Shown in pieces: positions 9,647 through 19,107 of a stretch of DNA of 64,000 bases. The notes under the pieces are model-generated. The model had not been told where the DNA came from. It searched no databases and saw only the letters and a program-made list of their open reading frames with translations. The stretch's first letter is position 1, and the number at the start of each line of letters is the position of its first letter. This DNA is from Pseudomonas synxantha (GTDB lineage Bacteria; Pseudomonadota; Gammaproteobacteria; Pseudomonadales; Pseudomonadaceae). Made by a program: the position numbers and the translations under genes. The DNA lies in NCBI RefSeq assembly GCF_900105675.1, contig NZ_LT629786.1, forward strand, positions 6,076,001 through 6,140,000. The letters run 5' to 3'.

Positions 9647-9672
9647 CTGTAGGAGCGAGTTCGCTCCTACAG
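9647..9672. repeat. REP hairpin, GTAGGAGCGAG family
   Basis: CTGTAGGAGCGA-GT-TCGCTCCTACAG, a perfect 12-base-stem palindrome just after uvrD. It belongs to a second REP family, seen again at 11284. The following bases to 9861 hold no recognisable gene. Confidence 0.88.
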
Positions 9673-9861
9673 AGAACGGTTCAACATGAAGGTTACGGCT
9701 GCTCCCTTGTATTTCACGAGGACGCGCCAATATCTGTAAAACGTCCTACAGACCCTTCGGATTCGGTCTTACGCAAAAGCCCGAAACATTATGCCGCTAG
9801 CCACTGTCACGACACCTGTGCAACATGGCGCGCGTGCAATCCACAAATGGGAATTCCCTTT

Positions 9862-10734
9862 ATGAAACGTTTTCTTAGCATCGCCATGGCGTTGTGCATC
9901 GGCTTGACGATGAGCCTCGACGCCAACGCCAAACGCTTCGGTGGCGGCAAAAGCTCGGGCGCGGCGCCGACTCACCAGACCAGCCAGATGGCTCCAAGCG
10001 CCGGTGCCGGCGGTGCAGCCGCCACTGCGGGCGCAGCCGGTGCCGCTGGCGCTGCTGCCAAGGCCGGCGGTGCTTCGCGCTGGCTGGGCCCTCTGGCCGG
10101 TATCGCTGCCGGTGGCCTGCTCGCCTCCATGTTCATGGGCGGCGGCTTCGAGGGCATGCAGATTTTCGATATCCTGATCCTGGCCGTCATTGCTTTCGTG
10201 ATCTTCCGCTTTATCGCCGCCCGTCGTCGCAAGCAGCAGGAGCACCTGGCTCCAGCCGGCGCGCCAATGCAGCGTGAAGTATTCGAGCAGAAGCCTGCCA
10301 TGGGTTCGATCTTCGGTGGTTCGGCAGCACCTGCCGCTGCCGCCCGTCCGGTGATCAACGCACCGGCCTGGTTCAACGAAGAGCGTTTCGTCGAAGCGGC
10401 CCGCAGCCACTTCCAGTCCCTGCAACAACACTGGGACGCCAACGAAATGGACAAGATCTCCGAGTTCGTGACCCCGCAACTGCTGGAGTTCCTCAAGCGC
10501 GAACGTGCCGAGATCGGTGACGCGTTCCAGTCGACCTACATCGACGACCTGCGCGTTCAACTGGACGGTGTGGATGATCGCGCCGACAAAACTATCGCCA
10601 CCCTGACCTTCAGCGGCGTGTCGAAGACCTCGCGCTTCGACCAGGGCGAAGTGTTCAGCGAAAGCTGGAACATGGAACGTGCCCAGGGCGAGGACCAGCC
10701 ATGGCTGGTGGCCGGTATCCGCCAGAACGGCTGA
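9862..10734 (+). CDS. Tim44-like domain membrane protein
   Basis: 290 residues from the ATG at 9862, which gives a clean signal peptide (MKRFLSIAMALCIGLTMSLDANA) and has GGGAA at a proper distance; the upstream ATG at 9847 only adds five residues. After a Gly/Ala/Ser-rich stretch come one or two membrane segments (about 72-120, ending in FRFIAARRRKQQE) and a C-terminal Tim44-like fold (about 165-290, with WFNEERFVEAARSHFQSLQQHWDANE). Bacterial members are inner-membrane proteins of unknown function. Ends before a strong terminator. Confidence 0.85.
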   Translation: MKRFLSIAMALCIGLTMSLDANAKRFGGGKSSGAAPTHQTSQMAPSAGAGGAAATAGAAGAAGAAAKAGGASRWLGPLAGIAAGGLLASMFMGGGFEGMQIFDILILAVIAFVIFRFIAARRRKQQEHLAPAGAPMQREVFEQKPAMGSIFGGSAAPAAAARPVINAPAWFNEERFVEAARSHFQSLQQHWDANEMDKISEFVTPQLLEFLKRERAEIGDAFQSTYIDDLRVQLDGVDDRADKTIATLTFSGVSKTSRFDQGEVFSESWNMERAQGEDQPWLVAGIRQNG

Positions 10735-10761
10735 AACCTGCACGTTTGAGCAAGCGGTAAC

Positions 10762-10789
10762 AAAAACCCCGGACATGTCCGGGGTTTTC
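10762..10789 (+). terminator. Rho-independent terminator after the Tim44-like gene
   Basis: AAAACCCCGGA-CATG-TCCGGGGTTTT hairpin followed by a T-rich tail, 28 bases after the stop codon. Confidence 0.9.
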
Positions 10790-10869
10790 TATTTCACGGT
10801 TGCACTTATAGCGAGCTACTGTATAAAACGCCCCTATAAACCGCGCCATCTAGCAAGAGGATCCCGGCC

Positions 10870-11277
10870 GTGGAAGAAATCATCGAACAATTGCGTGAAG
10901 CCAACGAACCGGTCCCGGTTCCTTTGGAGCTGCCTGACGAAGACCAACTGGTGGAAATCGAAGAACAACTGTTCATCGACATCCCGTTTGTCTTCCGCGA
11001 ATTCCTGCTGACCGTCAGTGATGTGGTGTACGGCAGCCTGGAGCCGGTGACCGTCACCGACCCACAATCCCACACCTACCTGCCAGAGGTTGCCGCCAAC
11101 GCCTGGGATGCCGGCGTTGATCGCAGCATGATCCCGATCTGCCAGGACGGCGATGACTACTATTGCGTCGAGGAAGACGGCACCGTGGTGCTGTGGTCCG
11201 GCGAAGAAGAACTCGTTACCGAAGAAACCTGGGAATCGGTATGGCACTGGGCGCGGGACGTCTGGCTGGAAAGCTGA
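10870..11277 (+). CDS. SMI1/KNR4 (SUKH) family protein
   Basis: 135 residues, strongly acidic. The core (IEEQLFIDIPFVFREFLLTVSDV) matches the SMI1/KNR4 pattern of a helix with P-x-x-F/Y-x-x-F followed by a small beta domain ending in W-WARDVWLES. The start is GTG at 10870 with AAGAGGAT upstream. SUKH proteins often serve as immunity proteins to nuclease toxins, but no toxin gene is beside this one and the pseudomonad-wide version is single, so a role in immunity is not supported here. Function unknown. Confidence 0.75.
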   Translation: MEEIIEQLREANEPVPVPLELPDEDQLVEIEEQLFIDIPFVFREFLLTVSDVVYGSLEPVTVTDPQSHTYLPEVAANAWDAGVDRSMIPICQDGDDYYCVEEDGTVVLWSGEEELVTEETWESVWHWARDVWLES

Positions 11278-11283
11278 GGCCTT

Positions 11284-11372
11284 TGCAGGAGTCGAGCTTG
11301 CTCGCGAGAAACCTGAGGGCGCCACTGGTTGTCAGGTTTCCCGCGTTATCGCTAGCACGCTCGCTCCTACTG
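11284..11372. repeat. REPIN of the GTAGGAGCGAG family
   Basis: CAGGAGTCGAGCTTGCTCGC at the left and GCTAGCACGCTCGCTCCTAC at the right are inverted REP halves around a spacer that itself contains an inverted AAACCTGA/TCAGGTTT. The right half runs into the stop codon of the antiporter gene. Confidence 0.8.
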
Positions 11373-13124
11373 CGTATCCTTGTGGTTATCCAGCGTTTCC
11401 AACAAGGCCACCTGCATCCGCGTATGCACACGGATAAACCAGCGCCAGAGCACCGCCGCCACCGCCGCCGTGACCACGGCGATCAACACCAGCAACTTGT
11501 TGGTCGGCAGAATGCTGGCCGACAAGGCTGCCAGTAGCAGGAAGATCACCAGCAGTGACAAGATGGGGATCAGCTCCGCAATCACCCGTCGCACGCGCTG
11601 GGTATGCCGCCCGGCCATCTCCGGCTTCACACTCATCTCTGCCAACAACATCGACAGTGCCTTGAGCTTGCGATACGCCGCAATCAGGAACGGCAGCGAT
11701 AACAGCAGTGCCCCACCCCAGATCAATGCCTTCTGCCAGCTCGGATCACTGATCCATCCCTCCAGGTACCCGCCGATGCGTGCGGCGAAATAACTACCCG
11801 CGAAGAAGATCGCGATCACCAGTGCCAGGTTGACCCCTACTTGCAGGATGATCTTGCGAATCATCGAGGCCAGCATCGCCCCCTCGCCCTGAGGCTGGAT
11901 GCTGCGCAGCCACTCGCCATACATGCCGAAGACCCGGCTCATGCGCTTGGGCATTACCGCTGCGATCTTCAATGACAGTGGATCGGCGCCGCGAATCAGG
12001 TAGGGCGTCAGCAGCGTGGTAATCGCCGAAACAGCCACCGCCACCGGATACAGGAAGTCGCTGGTCACCTGCAGGGTCATTCCCAATGCTGCAATGATGA
12101 AAGAAAACTCGCCAATCTGTGACAGCCCCATGCCGACCCGCAGCGAAGTGCGGCCATCATTGCCGGCGATAAAGGCTCCCAGACCGCAGGACAGCATCTT
12201 GCCCAGCACCACCGCCACGGTGATCACCGCAATCGGCCAGGCGTATTGCAGCAGGATATGAGGGTCGATCATCAACCCTATCGCGACAAAGAAGATTGCA
12301 CTGAACATGTCGCGAACCGGCTCGATCAGGCCCTCGATCTTAATCAATTGACGGGATTCAGCCATGATCGCGCCAATCAAAAAGGCCCCGAGCACCATGC
12401 TGTATTCCAGTTTCACCACCAACAGGCAGAAACCGAAGCATAAGCCCAGCACGGTGATCAGCAGCATCTCATTGCTTTCAAACTTGGCCACATAAGCCAG
12501 CAGGCGCGGCACCAGCAAAATGCCGATCACCAACGCAACGATCATGAACAAGGACAGCTTGCCGACCGTGGAGAACACCTCGCCAGAGCTGACCGTGCCA
12601 CTGACGGCGATGCTCGACAGCAAGGCAATGATGCCGATACCCAGGATGTCCTCGACGATCAGCACGCCAAAAATCAGCTGGGCGAAACGCTGGTCTTTCA
12701 TCTTAAGGTCATTGAGGGCCTTGACGATGATGGTGGTCGAGGAGATCGCCAGGATCGCGCCGAGAAACAGCGAGTCCATGGTGCTCCAATCGAACCAGCG
12801 GCCGATCTCGTAGCCGATCCAGATCATCAGGACGATCTCAAGGAACGCCGCGATAAACGCCGTGGCCCCCACCTTGAACAGCTTGCGCAGGCTGAACTCC
12901 AGGCCCAGGCAGAACATCAGGAAGATCACCCCCAGCTCGGCCAGGGTCTTGATGGTGTCTTCGTCGTGGATCAGGCCAAACGGCGGAGTATGGGGGCCGA
13001 TAATGAAGCCCGCGACGATATAGCCCAGCACCACCGGCTGCTTGAGGCGATGAAACAGGATGGTGACGACCCCTGCTACCAGCATGATCACGGCCAGGTC
13101 CTGGATAAAGCTGATGGCGTGCAT
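11367..13124 (-). CDS. Monovalent cation:proton antiporter-2 (KefB-type)
   Basis: 585 residues from the ATG at 13122-13124 (GGAG at 9 bases). The first about 390 residues form a Na+/H+ exchanger domain of 11-12 membrane segments with VVLGYIVAGFIIGPHTPP, FCLGLEFSLRKL and the transport-core segment AILAISSTTIIVKAL. KefB/KefC homologues then carry a cytosolic NAD-binding TrkA-N domain; here the C-terminal 190 residues instead contain three or four further membrane segments and a basic loop, with no Rossmann motif. K+ or Na+ efflux is inferred from family. The TAG stop is inside a REP element. Confidence 0.85.
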   Translation of the reverse strand: MHAISFIQDLAVIMLVAGVVTILFHRLKQPVVLGYIVAGFIIGPHTPPFGLIHDEDTIKTLAELGVIFLMFCLGLEFSLRKLFKVGATAFIAAFLEIVLMIWIGYEIGRWFDWSTMDSLFLGAILAISSTTIIVKALNDLKMKDQRFAQLIFGVLIVEDILGIGIIALLSSIAVSGTVSSGEVFSTVGKLSLFMIVALVIGILLVPRLLAYVAKFESNEMLLITVLGLCFGFCLLVVKLEYSMVLGAFLIGAIMAESRQLIKIEGLIEPVRDMFSAIFFVAIGLMIDPHILLQYAWPIAVITVAVVLGKMLSCGLGAFIAGNDGRTSLRVGMGLSQIGEFSFIIAALGMTLQVTSDFLYPVAVAVSAITTLLTPYLIRGADPLSLKIAAVMPKRMSRVFGMYGEWLRSIQPQGEGAMLASMIRKIILQVGVNLALVIAIFFAGSYFAARIGGYLEGWISDPSWQKALIWGGALLLSLPFLIAAYRKLKALSMLLAEMSVKPEMAGRHTQRVRRVIAELIPILSLLVIFLLLAALSASILPTNKLLVLIAVVTAAVAAVLWRWFIRVHTRMQVALLETLDNHKDTQ

Positions 13125-13416
13125 GGCGAGGGGCTCCTTGAGGGTACCGGCGCTTTTCCCACTTCCGGCCGCGCCTTTGTAGGGTCGCAAAGAGCGGAAG
13201 GAAAAGTCTGCCTTGAACGTAAGAAAAGCCCTGAGATGGGCTTTTGAAGGTTAACACCGCGACTTCTGCTGGAAAGCCGGTGCAATATATGGAAACAGAT
13301 CGCCGAGCGCGTGACGGCAAGCCGCCCACTGGCGTCCCGTTAGGGATGGCGCTGCAAAGACTCCAGCACCCGCAGAGGTGCCCCCCCAACCAATGCCTAC
13401 AACCCGTGAGTGTGCT

Positions 13417-13902
13417 ATGGAACCCGGAAACGCCCAGCTGTCGATGACGGTATTGATGACCCCTGACATGGCCAACTTCTCAGGCAATGTCCACGGCGGC
13501 ACGCTGCTCAAGTATCTCGACGAAGTGGCCTATGCCTGTGCCAGCCGTTATGCCGGCCGTTACGTGGTGACGCTGTCGGTGGACCAGGTGATTTTTCGCG
13601 AGCCGATCCATGTCGGTGAGTTGGTGACTTTCCTGGCGTCGGTCAACTACACCGGCAATACCTCGATGGAAGTGGGCATCAAGGTAGTGACCGAGAACAT
13701 TCGTGAACGCTCGGTGCGCCATACCAACAGCTGCTTCTTCACCATGGTGGCCGTGGATGACCAGCGCAAACCCGCCGCCGTGCCGCCCTTGCAGCCGCAG
13801 AACAGCGAGGACAAACGCCGCTTTGTGCAGGCCCAGCAGCGTCGGCAGATTCGCCAGGAGCTGGAAAAGCGTTATCAGGAAATCAAAGACGAAGCGCCTT
13901 AG
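13417..13902 (+). CDS. Acyl-CoA thioesterase (hotdog fold)
   Basis: 161 residues. The hotdog thioesterase signature is clear: MTPDMANFSGNVHGGTLLKYLDEVAYACASRYAG holds the N-x-x-G-x-x-H-G-G-x-x-L-x-x-x-D element, then VTLSVDQVIFREPIHVGE. Such enzymes hydrolyse cytosolic acyl-CoA thioesters (YciA/acyl-CoA hydrolase group). The C terminus is a basic helical tail (RRQIRQELEKRYQE). ATG at 13417 is preferred on family length; ATG at 13393 is a second possibility with AGAGGTG further upstream. Confidence 0.9.
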   Translation: MEPGNAQLSMTVLMTPDMANFSGNVHGGTLLKYLDEVAYACASRYAGRYVVTLSVDQVIFREPIHVGELVTFLASVNYTGNTSMEVGIKVVTENIRERSVRHTNSCFFTMVAVDDQRKPAAVPPLQPQNSEDKRRFVQAQQRRQIRQELEKRYQEIKDEAP

Positions 13903-13913
13903 TTCAAAACCTG

Positions 13914-13934
13914 TAAACCCCCTCCCACACTGGT
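13914..13934. repeat. Single partial REP half
   Basis: ACCCCCTCCCACACTGG-type sequence is one unpaired half of the GTGGGAGGGGG family, lying between convergent genes. Confidence 0.55.
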
Positions 13935-13944
13935 TTTTGCGTAC

Positions 13945-14817
13945 TTACAGACTGATCGGTGTGGCTTCGAAGCGTACACGAGGATGGGCAATGCGATCCT
14001 GGGCCCGCACCAGTTCCAGTTCATAACTGGCGCAGGCCTGGGTTTCCAGCAGCACTTCATGCACTGCCGCGGCGGTGAACTCAAAGGCTGCCACCAGGCT
14101 ATCGCCCAGCAGCACCCGCGCCAGGAACAGGCCCGACGTCAGGTCGCCCACGCCCACTGGCTGACGCGGGAACGCCAGCAGCGGCCGACGCAAGTGCCAG
14201 CTGCCGTCTTCGGTCACCAACAGCATCTCGAAGCCGTCCGGCAGTTTGCCCGGGTAATCCAAGTGCTTGACCAGCACCGCCTTGGGCCCACGTGCCAGCA
14301 AGGCCTTGGCCATTGCGAGGCAATCGAACAGCGACTGCGGCTTGCGACCGGCAAAGCTATCCAGCTCCAGCTGATTGGGGCAGAGGAAATCCGCCATGGC
14401 TGCGGCCTCATCCAGCAGGAAATCGCTGACCTCCTGTGGCACGATGCAGCCCTTTTCCGGGTGGCCCATCACCGGGTCACACAGGTACAGCGCCTTGGGG
14501 TTGATCGCCTTGATGCGGGCGACACCGCTAAGGATCGCGCGGCCTTGAGCTGCACTGCCGAGGTAGCCGGACAGCACCGCATCGCAGTTGCCCAGCTCAC
14601 CAATCGCGGCAATACCTTCCACCAGCGCCGGAATTTGCTGCGGCGCCAACACTTCCCCCGCCCATTGTCCATACTGAGTGTGGTTGGAGAATTGCACCGT
14701 GTTGAGCGGCCAGACGTTCACCCCGACCCGCTGCATAGGGAATACGGCGGCGCTGTTTCCGGCGTGGCCAAAGACCACATGAGACTGGATCGCAAGCAGA
14801 TGAGGTGTGCGTTTCAT
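13945..14817 (-). CDS. pdxY: Pyridoxal kinase PdxY
   Basis: 290 residues. PfkB/ribokinase-like fold with the PdxY N terminus ([23 protein letters not shown]), the substrate loop [20 protein letters not shown], and the C-terminal anion hole region [17 protein letters not shown] containing the catalytic aspartate. It phosphorylates pyridoxal in the vitamin B6 salvage pathway. The ATG at 14815-14817 matches the family start; the open frame extends only to a TTG six codons upstream. Confidence 0.95.
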   Translation of the reverse strand: MKRTPHLLAIQSHVVFGHAGNSAAVFPMQRVGVNVWPLNTVQFSNHTQYGQWAGEVLAPQQIPALVEGIAAIGELGNCDAVLSGYLGSAAQGRAILSGVARIKAINPKALYLCDPVMGHPEKGCIVPQEVSDFLLDEAAAMADFLCPNQLELDSFAGRKPQSLFDCLAMAKALLARGPKAVLVKHLDYPGKLPDGFEMLLVTEDGSWHLRRPLLAFPRQPVGVGDLTSGLFLARVLLGDSLVAAFEFTAAAVHEVLLETQACASYELELVRAQDRIAHPRVRFEATPISL

Positions 14818-14934
14818 GCGGGAGATTTCCGTCAAGCCGTTGAAATTCTGGCCGCGCAGTATGCGACTAAACGCAGCCTGTACGACAGACCGGCGACACA
14901 GTTAAGCTGCTCTCACTTTGTTGGAGTTCATGGA

Positions 14935-15330
14935 ATGCTGACCCTGGGAAACATGTTCGTGTTGATGCTGCTGGCGACCGGCGCCGCCTGGGTCTGGCAC
15001 AACCACGGCCTGCGTGAGCGCGCGCTGGAGCGGGTCAAGCAGCATTGCGCCAAGCTTGATATCGAACTGCTCGATGGTGCGGTGGCACTCAAACGCATCG
15101 GTTTCGTCAAGGATGCCAATGGCCGGCGGCGCCTGGCACGTGTCTACACTTTCGAATTCACCGTGACCGGGGAAACCCGGCATGCCGGGATCATTACCCA
15201 GTTCGGCGCCCACAGTGCGCAGATCGAGCTGGCGCCCTACCCGTTCGAGGCCAAGGAGCCGTTGCCCACCGCCGAGGTGATCGAATTGAGCCAATGGCGC
15301 CAGGACCACGCGACCAAGAACCGTCAGTAA
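14935..15330 (+). CDS. DUF3301 membrane-anchored protein
   Basis: 131 residues with one N-terminal membrane segment (MLTLGNMFVLMLLATGAAWVW) and a soluble domain typical of DUF3301 (HGLRERALERVKQHCAKLDIELLDGAVAL, RVYTFEFTVTGETRH). Function unknown. TTGGAG precedes the ATG. It is divergent from pdxY and its stop overlaps the CobW-like gene on the other strand by 7 bases. Confidence 0.85.
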   Translation: MLTLGNMFVLMLLATGAAWVWHNHGLRERALERVKQHCAKLDIELLDGAVALKRIGFVKDANGRRRLARVYTFEFTVTGETRHAGIITQFGAHSAQIELAPYPFEAKEPLPTAEVIELSQWRQDHATKNRQ

Positions 15331-16298
15331 CGACAGGCTGCCAGTGCTTCCTGCAAGGTGGCCACATCCTGTGGCTCGCTGAAGATCAATTCAATCCGCG
15401 AATCCCGCCGCCATTCGCTGGGTCGCCAAACTAGAGGGCTGTTATCCACAGCGTTGGCCGAGACCCAGCCGTCGACACTGTGGATAACCAGTTTGGCACG
15501 CCGCCAGTCGAGGCCTGATAGCCAATGATGCAGACGGCTGATCTCGAATTGCTGGCTCGGGTGCCAACGCCAGCCGATACTCCAGCCGCCCTCCTGGCCC
15601 TGGCTCAGACAGATCGGCAGCGCAGGATCACTCCAGATGGCCGGCATTTGCGCCAGCCCCTCAGGGACCTCGAAGTTACCCACAGCGCCTTGGGCCTGCG
15701 CATCCAAGCCTGGCAACCGCTCAAGCGGCAATTGCGCCTGGCGTGTCCAATACACTGCGCATGCGGGTAATTGCGCTTCAATCGCCTGACGTTGTGCTGC
15801 ATCCAGCGCCTCGTCCTTGTTCAGCACCAGCAGGCCGGCGCTGGCCAATGCCTCTTGCTGTGCCTGCGGCAAAGGCTTCCCCACCGCCAAGGCCTGGGCA
15901 TCCAGCACCAGGACACAGGGCTGTACCGCCAGCACGCCTTGCCATGGCGCCTCTCGCAGCTGTTTGAGCAACTGCATCGGATGGCCCAGGCCCGAAGGTT
16001 CGATAAACAACCGATCCGGCTTGGCCTTACGGAGCAAGCGGCTCAGCCCGACCTGGAACGGTGCACCATTCACACAGCACACGCAGCCCCCGGCCACTTC
16101 ACCGAGGGCGATGCCATCATCGTCTTGGGTGAGCAAGGCCGCGTCCAGGCCGATCTGGCCGAACTCATTGATCAGCACCGCCCAGCGCTCGTTGGCCGGG
16201 CGCTGGGCGAGCAGGTGCTGGATCAGGCTGGTCTTGCCGGCGCCCAACGGGCCGGCAATCACGTGGGTGGGAATATTCTGCAGCATGGGAAGCATCAT
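15324..16298 (-). CDS. CobW/COG0523-family GTPase, putative zinc metallochaperone
   Basis: 324 residues. G3E-family P-loop GPLGAGKT (16-23), the metal-binding motif GGCVCC (C72-V-C74-C75), a switch-like EPSGLGHP and guanine motif NKDE are in the expected order, followed by a shortened CobW C-terminal domain. Members in Zur regulons deliver zinc to client enzymes. It is the last gene of a leftward run dksA2-zigA-DUF1826-this gene, 32 bases after DUF1826, so it is probably co-transcribed from the Zur-controlled promoter at 18.65 kb. It is divergent enough from ZigA to be a distinct subfamily. Confidence 0.85.
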   Translation of the reverse strand: MMLPMLQNIPTHVIAGPLGAGKTSLIQHLLAQRPANERWAVLINEFGQIGLDAALLTQDDDGIALGEVAGGCVCCVNGAPFQVGLSRLLRKAKPDRLFIEPSGLGHPMQLLKQLREAPWQGVLAVQPCVLVLDAQALAVGKPLPQAQQEALASAGLLVLNKDEALDAAQRQAIEAQLPACAVYWTRQAQLPLERLPGLDAQAQGAVGNFEVPEGLAQMPAIWSDPALPICLSQGQEGGWSIGWRWHPSQQFEISRLHHWLSGLDWRRAKLVIHSVDGWVSANAVDNSPLVWRPSEWRRDSRIELIFSEPQDVATLQEALAACRY

Positions 16299-16330
16299 TC
16301 AGACCGTGTAGAGAGCTTGATCCTACCCGG

Positions 16331-16974
16331 TTATGCCAGCCAATCCAGCGTCAGGATCAACCGTCGCTCATCGGCCTGGAGCGCTGGCGAACGGTGGATC
16401 AGGCCATGCCCTTCGTTACCGTGCCATTTCGTCCCCTTGAGCAACGCCACTTCGCCGCAGTGAATCTGCTCGATGCGCTCGGAGGGCTCAGCGTCTGCCT
16501 GGCTCAATTGGCGCCGGTCCATGACACCTTCGCGCAACCATTGGCTGCCGATGCCGGCATAGGTGGTGATCAGCCGGACCGGCACATGGTCGACGTGAAA
16601 GCGCGGGCACATGGCCTTATCCAACAGCCGCAGGCGCACGCCGATACGCCTGGCGCCGAGCAGGCAGGCGAATGCGCTGACCAGCCACGACACATCGGCA
16701 ATAAACCCGTCGTAACCTTCAAGATCCCGACAACTGGACGCCAAACCCTGCAGGTTAGGTACGGCGTCTTCGTTGTCGAGCTCAATCACCAAGGACTCGG
16801 CTAACGGCTCATTGAGCGCCACCAGTAAGGCGCCGAATTCGGCAATATGCAGGGGCAAATGGCGCTGCCAGACTGCCAGGTTGACGCCATCTTCGAGAAT
16901 GTCTGACAGCGCCAACGGTGTTTCCCCGCGGGTCTGGCGGATCACGGGGCGCAGGGGAATAACCGGGGCCAGCA

Positions 16975-16975
<1 letters not shown>
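16331..16975 (-). CDS. DUF1826 protein
   Basis: 214 residues. Matches DUF1826 by the pattern CPRFHVDHVPVRLITTYAGIGSQWL, ALLKG.KW, GLIHRSPA and the C-terminal RLILTLDW. The H-x-D...H arrangement looks like a cupin/2-oxoglutarate-oxygenase-type metal site, which is an inference. The family recurs in Zur-controlled clusters with zigA. The ATG overlaps the zigA stop as TGATG, indicating translational coupling. Confidence 0.85.
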
Positions 16976-18180
<1,205 letters not shown>

Positions 18181-18207
18181 CAGGTATTCCTCATCAGGGT
18201 TGGCCGG

Positions 18208-18612
18208 TCAAACTGCCCGTTTATGGCGTTCGCGCAGCTCTTCACGTTCTTTGGCTTCAATACACAGGGTCGCGGTGGGGCGCAGCAGCAGGCGCTGCAG
18301 GCCGATGGGCTCGCCGGTTTCACGGCACCAGCCGTATTCACCGCGGGCCAGCAGCTCCAGAGCATCGTCGATCTTGTCCAACAGCTTCTTTTCCCGCTCC
18401 AGCAGGCGCAGTTGCCATTGACGTTGTTCTTCGGCACTGCCGATATCCGCCAGGTCGCTATTGGTTTCCTGCTCGCGCAGCGCCTGGAACTCAGCGTCGA
18501 TACGGGCTTGCAGCTCATTGCGCTGAGCCAGCAGCAGCTCGCGGAAGAAGCGCTGTTGGGCGTCGTTCATGTAGTCGGCAGGCGGTTGGGCCAGAAGGTC
18601 TTGTTCGGTCAT
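18208..18612 (-). CDS. dksA2: Zinc-independent DksA paralogue DksA2
   Basis: 134 residues. The coiled-coil tip carries D53-L-A-D56, the acidic pair that reaches the RNA polymerase secondary channel. The zinc-finger region has lost two of four cysteines: C96-R-E-T99 and C117-I-E-A120 replace C-x2-C pairs. That is the hallmark of DksA2, which works with ppGpp at rRNA and other promoters without zinc. First gene of the leftward operon; a perfect Zur palindrome sits 34 bases before its start codon. Confidence 0.95.
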   Translation of the reverse strand: MTEQDLLAQPPADYMNDAQQRFFRELLLAQRNELQARIDAEFQALREQETNSDLADIGSAEEQRQWQLRLLEREKKLLDKIDDALELLARGEYGWCRETGEPIGLQRLLLRPTATLCIEAKEREELRERHKRAV

Positions 18613-18645
18613 GGGAAGCGGTTCACGGGTCAGGCTGTGCTTTTA

Positions 18646-18660
18646 TGTTATAGTATAACA
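18646..18660. promoter_or_regulatory. Zur box between dksA2 and the secreted-protein gene
   Basis: TGTTATAGTATAACA, a perfect palindrome around one central base and a match to the gammaproteobacterial Zur consensus GTTATAWTATAAC. It lies between divergent genes, 34 bases from dksA2 and 79 bases from the 122-residue gene, so it may control both. Confidence 0.9.
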
Positions 18661-18738
18661 ATGCAAATAAGCCAATCCCCTTGTTCGACGCGACGAAGGG
18701 CGCAATGCTTGATCATCTTCTTACCCAGAGAAAATTCG

Positions 18739-19107
18739 ATGAGATACCTGATGTGCGCCCTGCTCGTGGCAGCCGCAGGGCCTGCCTGCGCCCAAACGCC
18801 CAGCCTGTTGGCCAACTGCACACGCAGCGCCAACCTGCTGGCGTGCGTGGACCCGTTGGGCAATGCCTATAGCGTGGCGACCGTGGGCAGCACCACCTAT
18901 TTGCGCGGCTTTGAAGTGATCGGTAAACGCTACTGGGCGCAGACCAACAGCCGCTATGGGCAGCTGACGTTCTTTATCGGGTTGGCATCCGATGGCGAGG
19001 CGTGGGTCGGTTACACGCGGCGTGTGGGCTGGACCACCCTCAACCGCTTTTCCAGCTCAGGTGGTGCCAGTGCCAAGTTCACTTGCAGCCGAATGACCGG
19101 CTGTTAA
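18739..19107 (+). CDS. Small secreted protein of unknown function in the zinc block
   Basis: 122 residues with a signal peptide (MRYLMCALLVAAAGPACA before QTPS). The mature part has four cysteines (NC, LACVD, FTC, TGC-end) that could form two disulfides, and a repeated aromatic pattern (YSVATVGSTTYLRGF, GKRYWAQTNSRYGQLTFF) suggestive of a small beta domain. No catalytic motif recognised. AGAG precedes the ATG. The position matches an unnamed gene next to dksA2 and amiA in P. aeruginosa. Its stop overlaps the amiA stop by 4 bases on the other strand. Confidence 0.8.
   Translation: MRYLMCALLVAAAGPACAQTPSLLANCTRSANLLACVDPLGNAYSVATVGSTTYLRGFEVIGKRYWAQTNSRYGQLTFFIGLASDGEAWVGYTRRVGWTTLNRFSSSGGASAKFTCSRMTGC

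Noticed and set aside
10870-11277. Immunity gene of a toxin system
   Set aside because: SUKH fold alone is not enough; no toxin, secretion or polymorphic-repeat gene is nearby.
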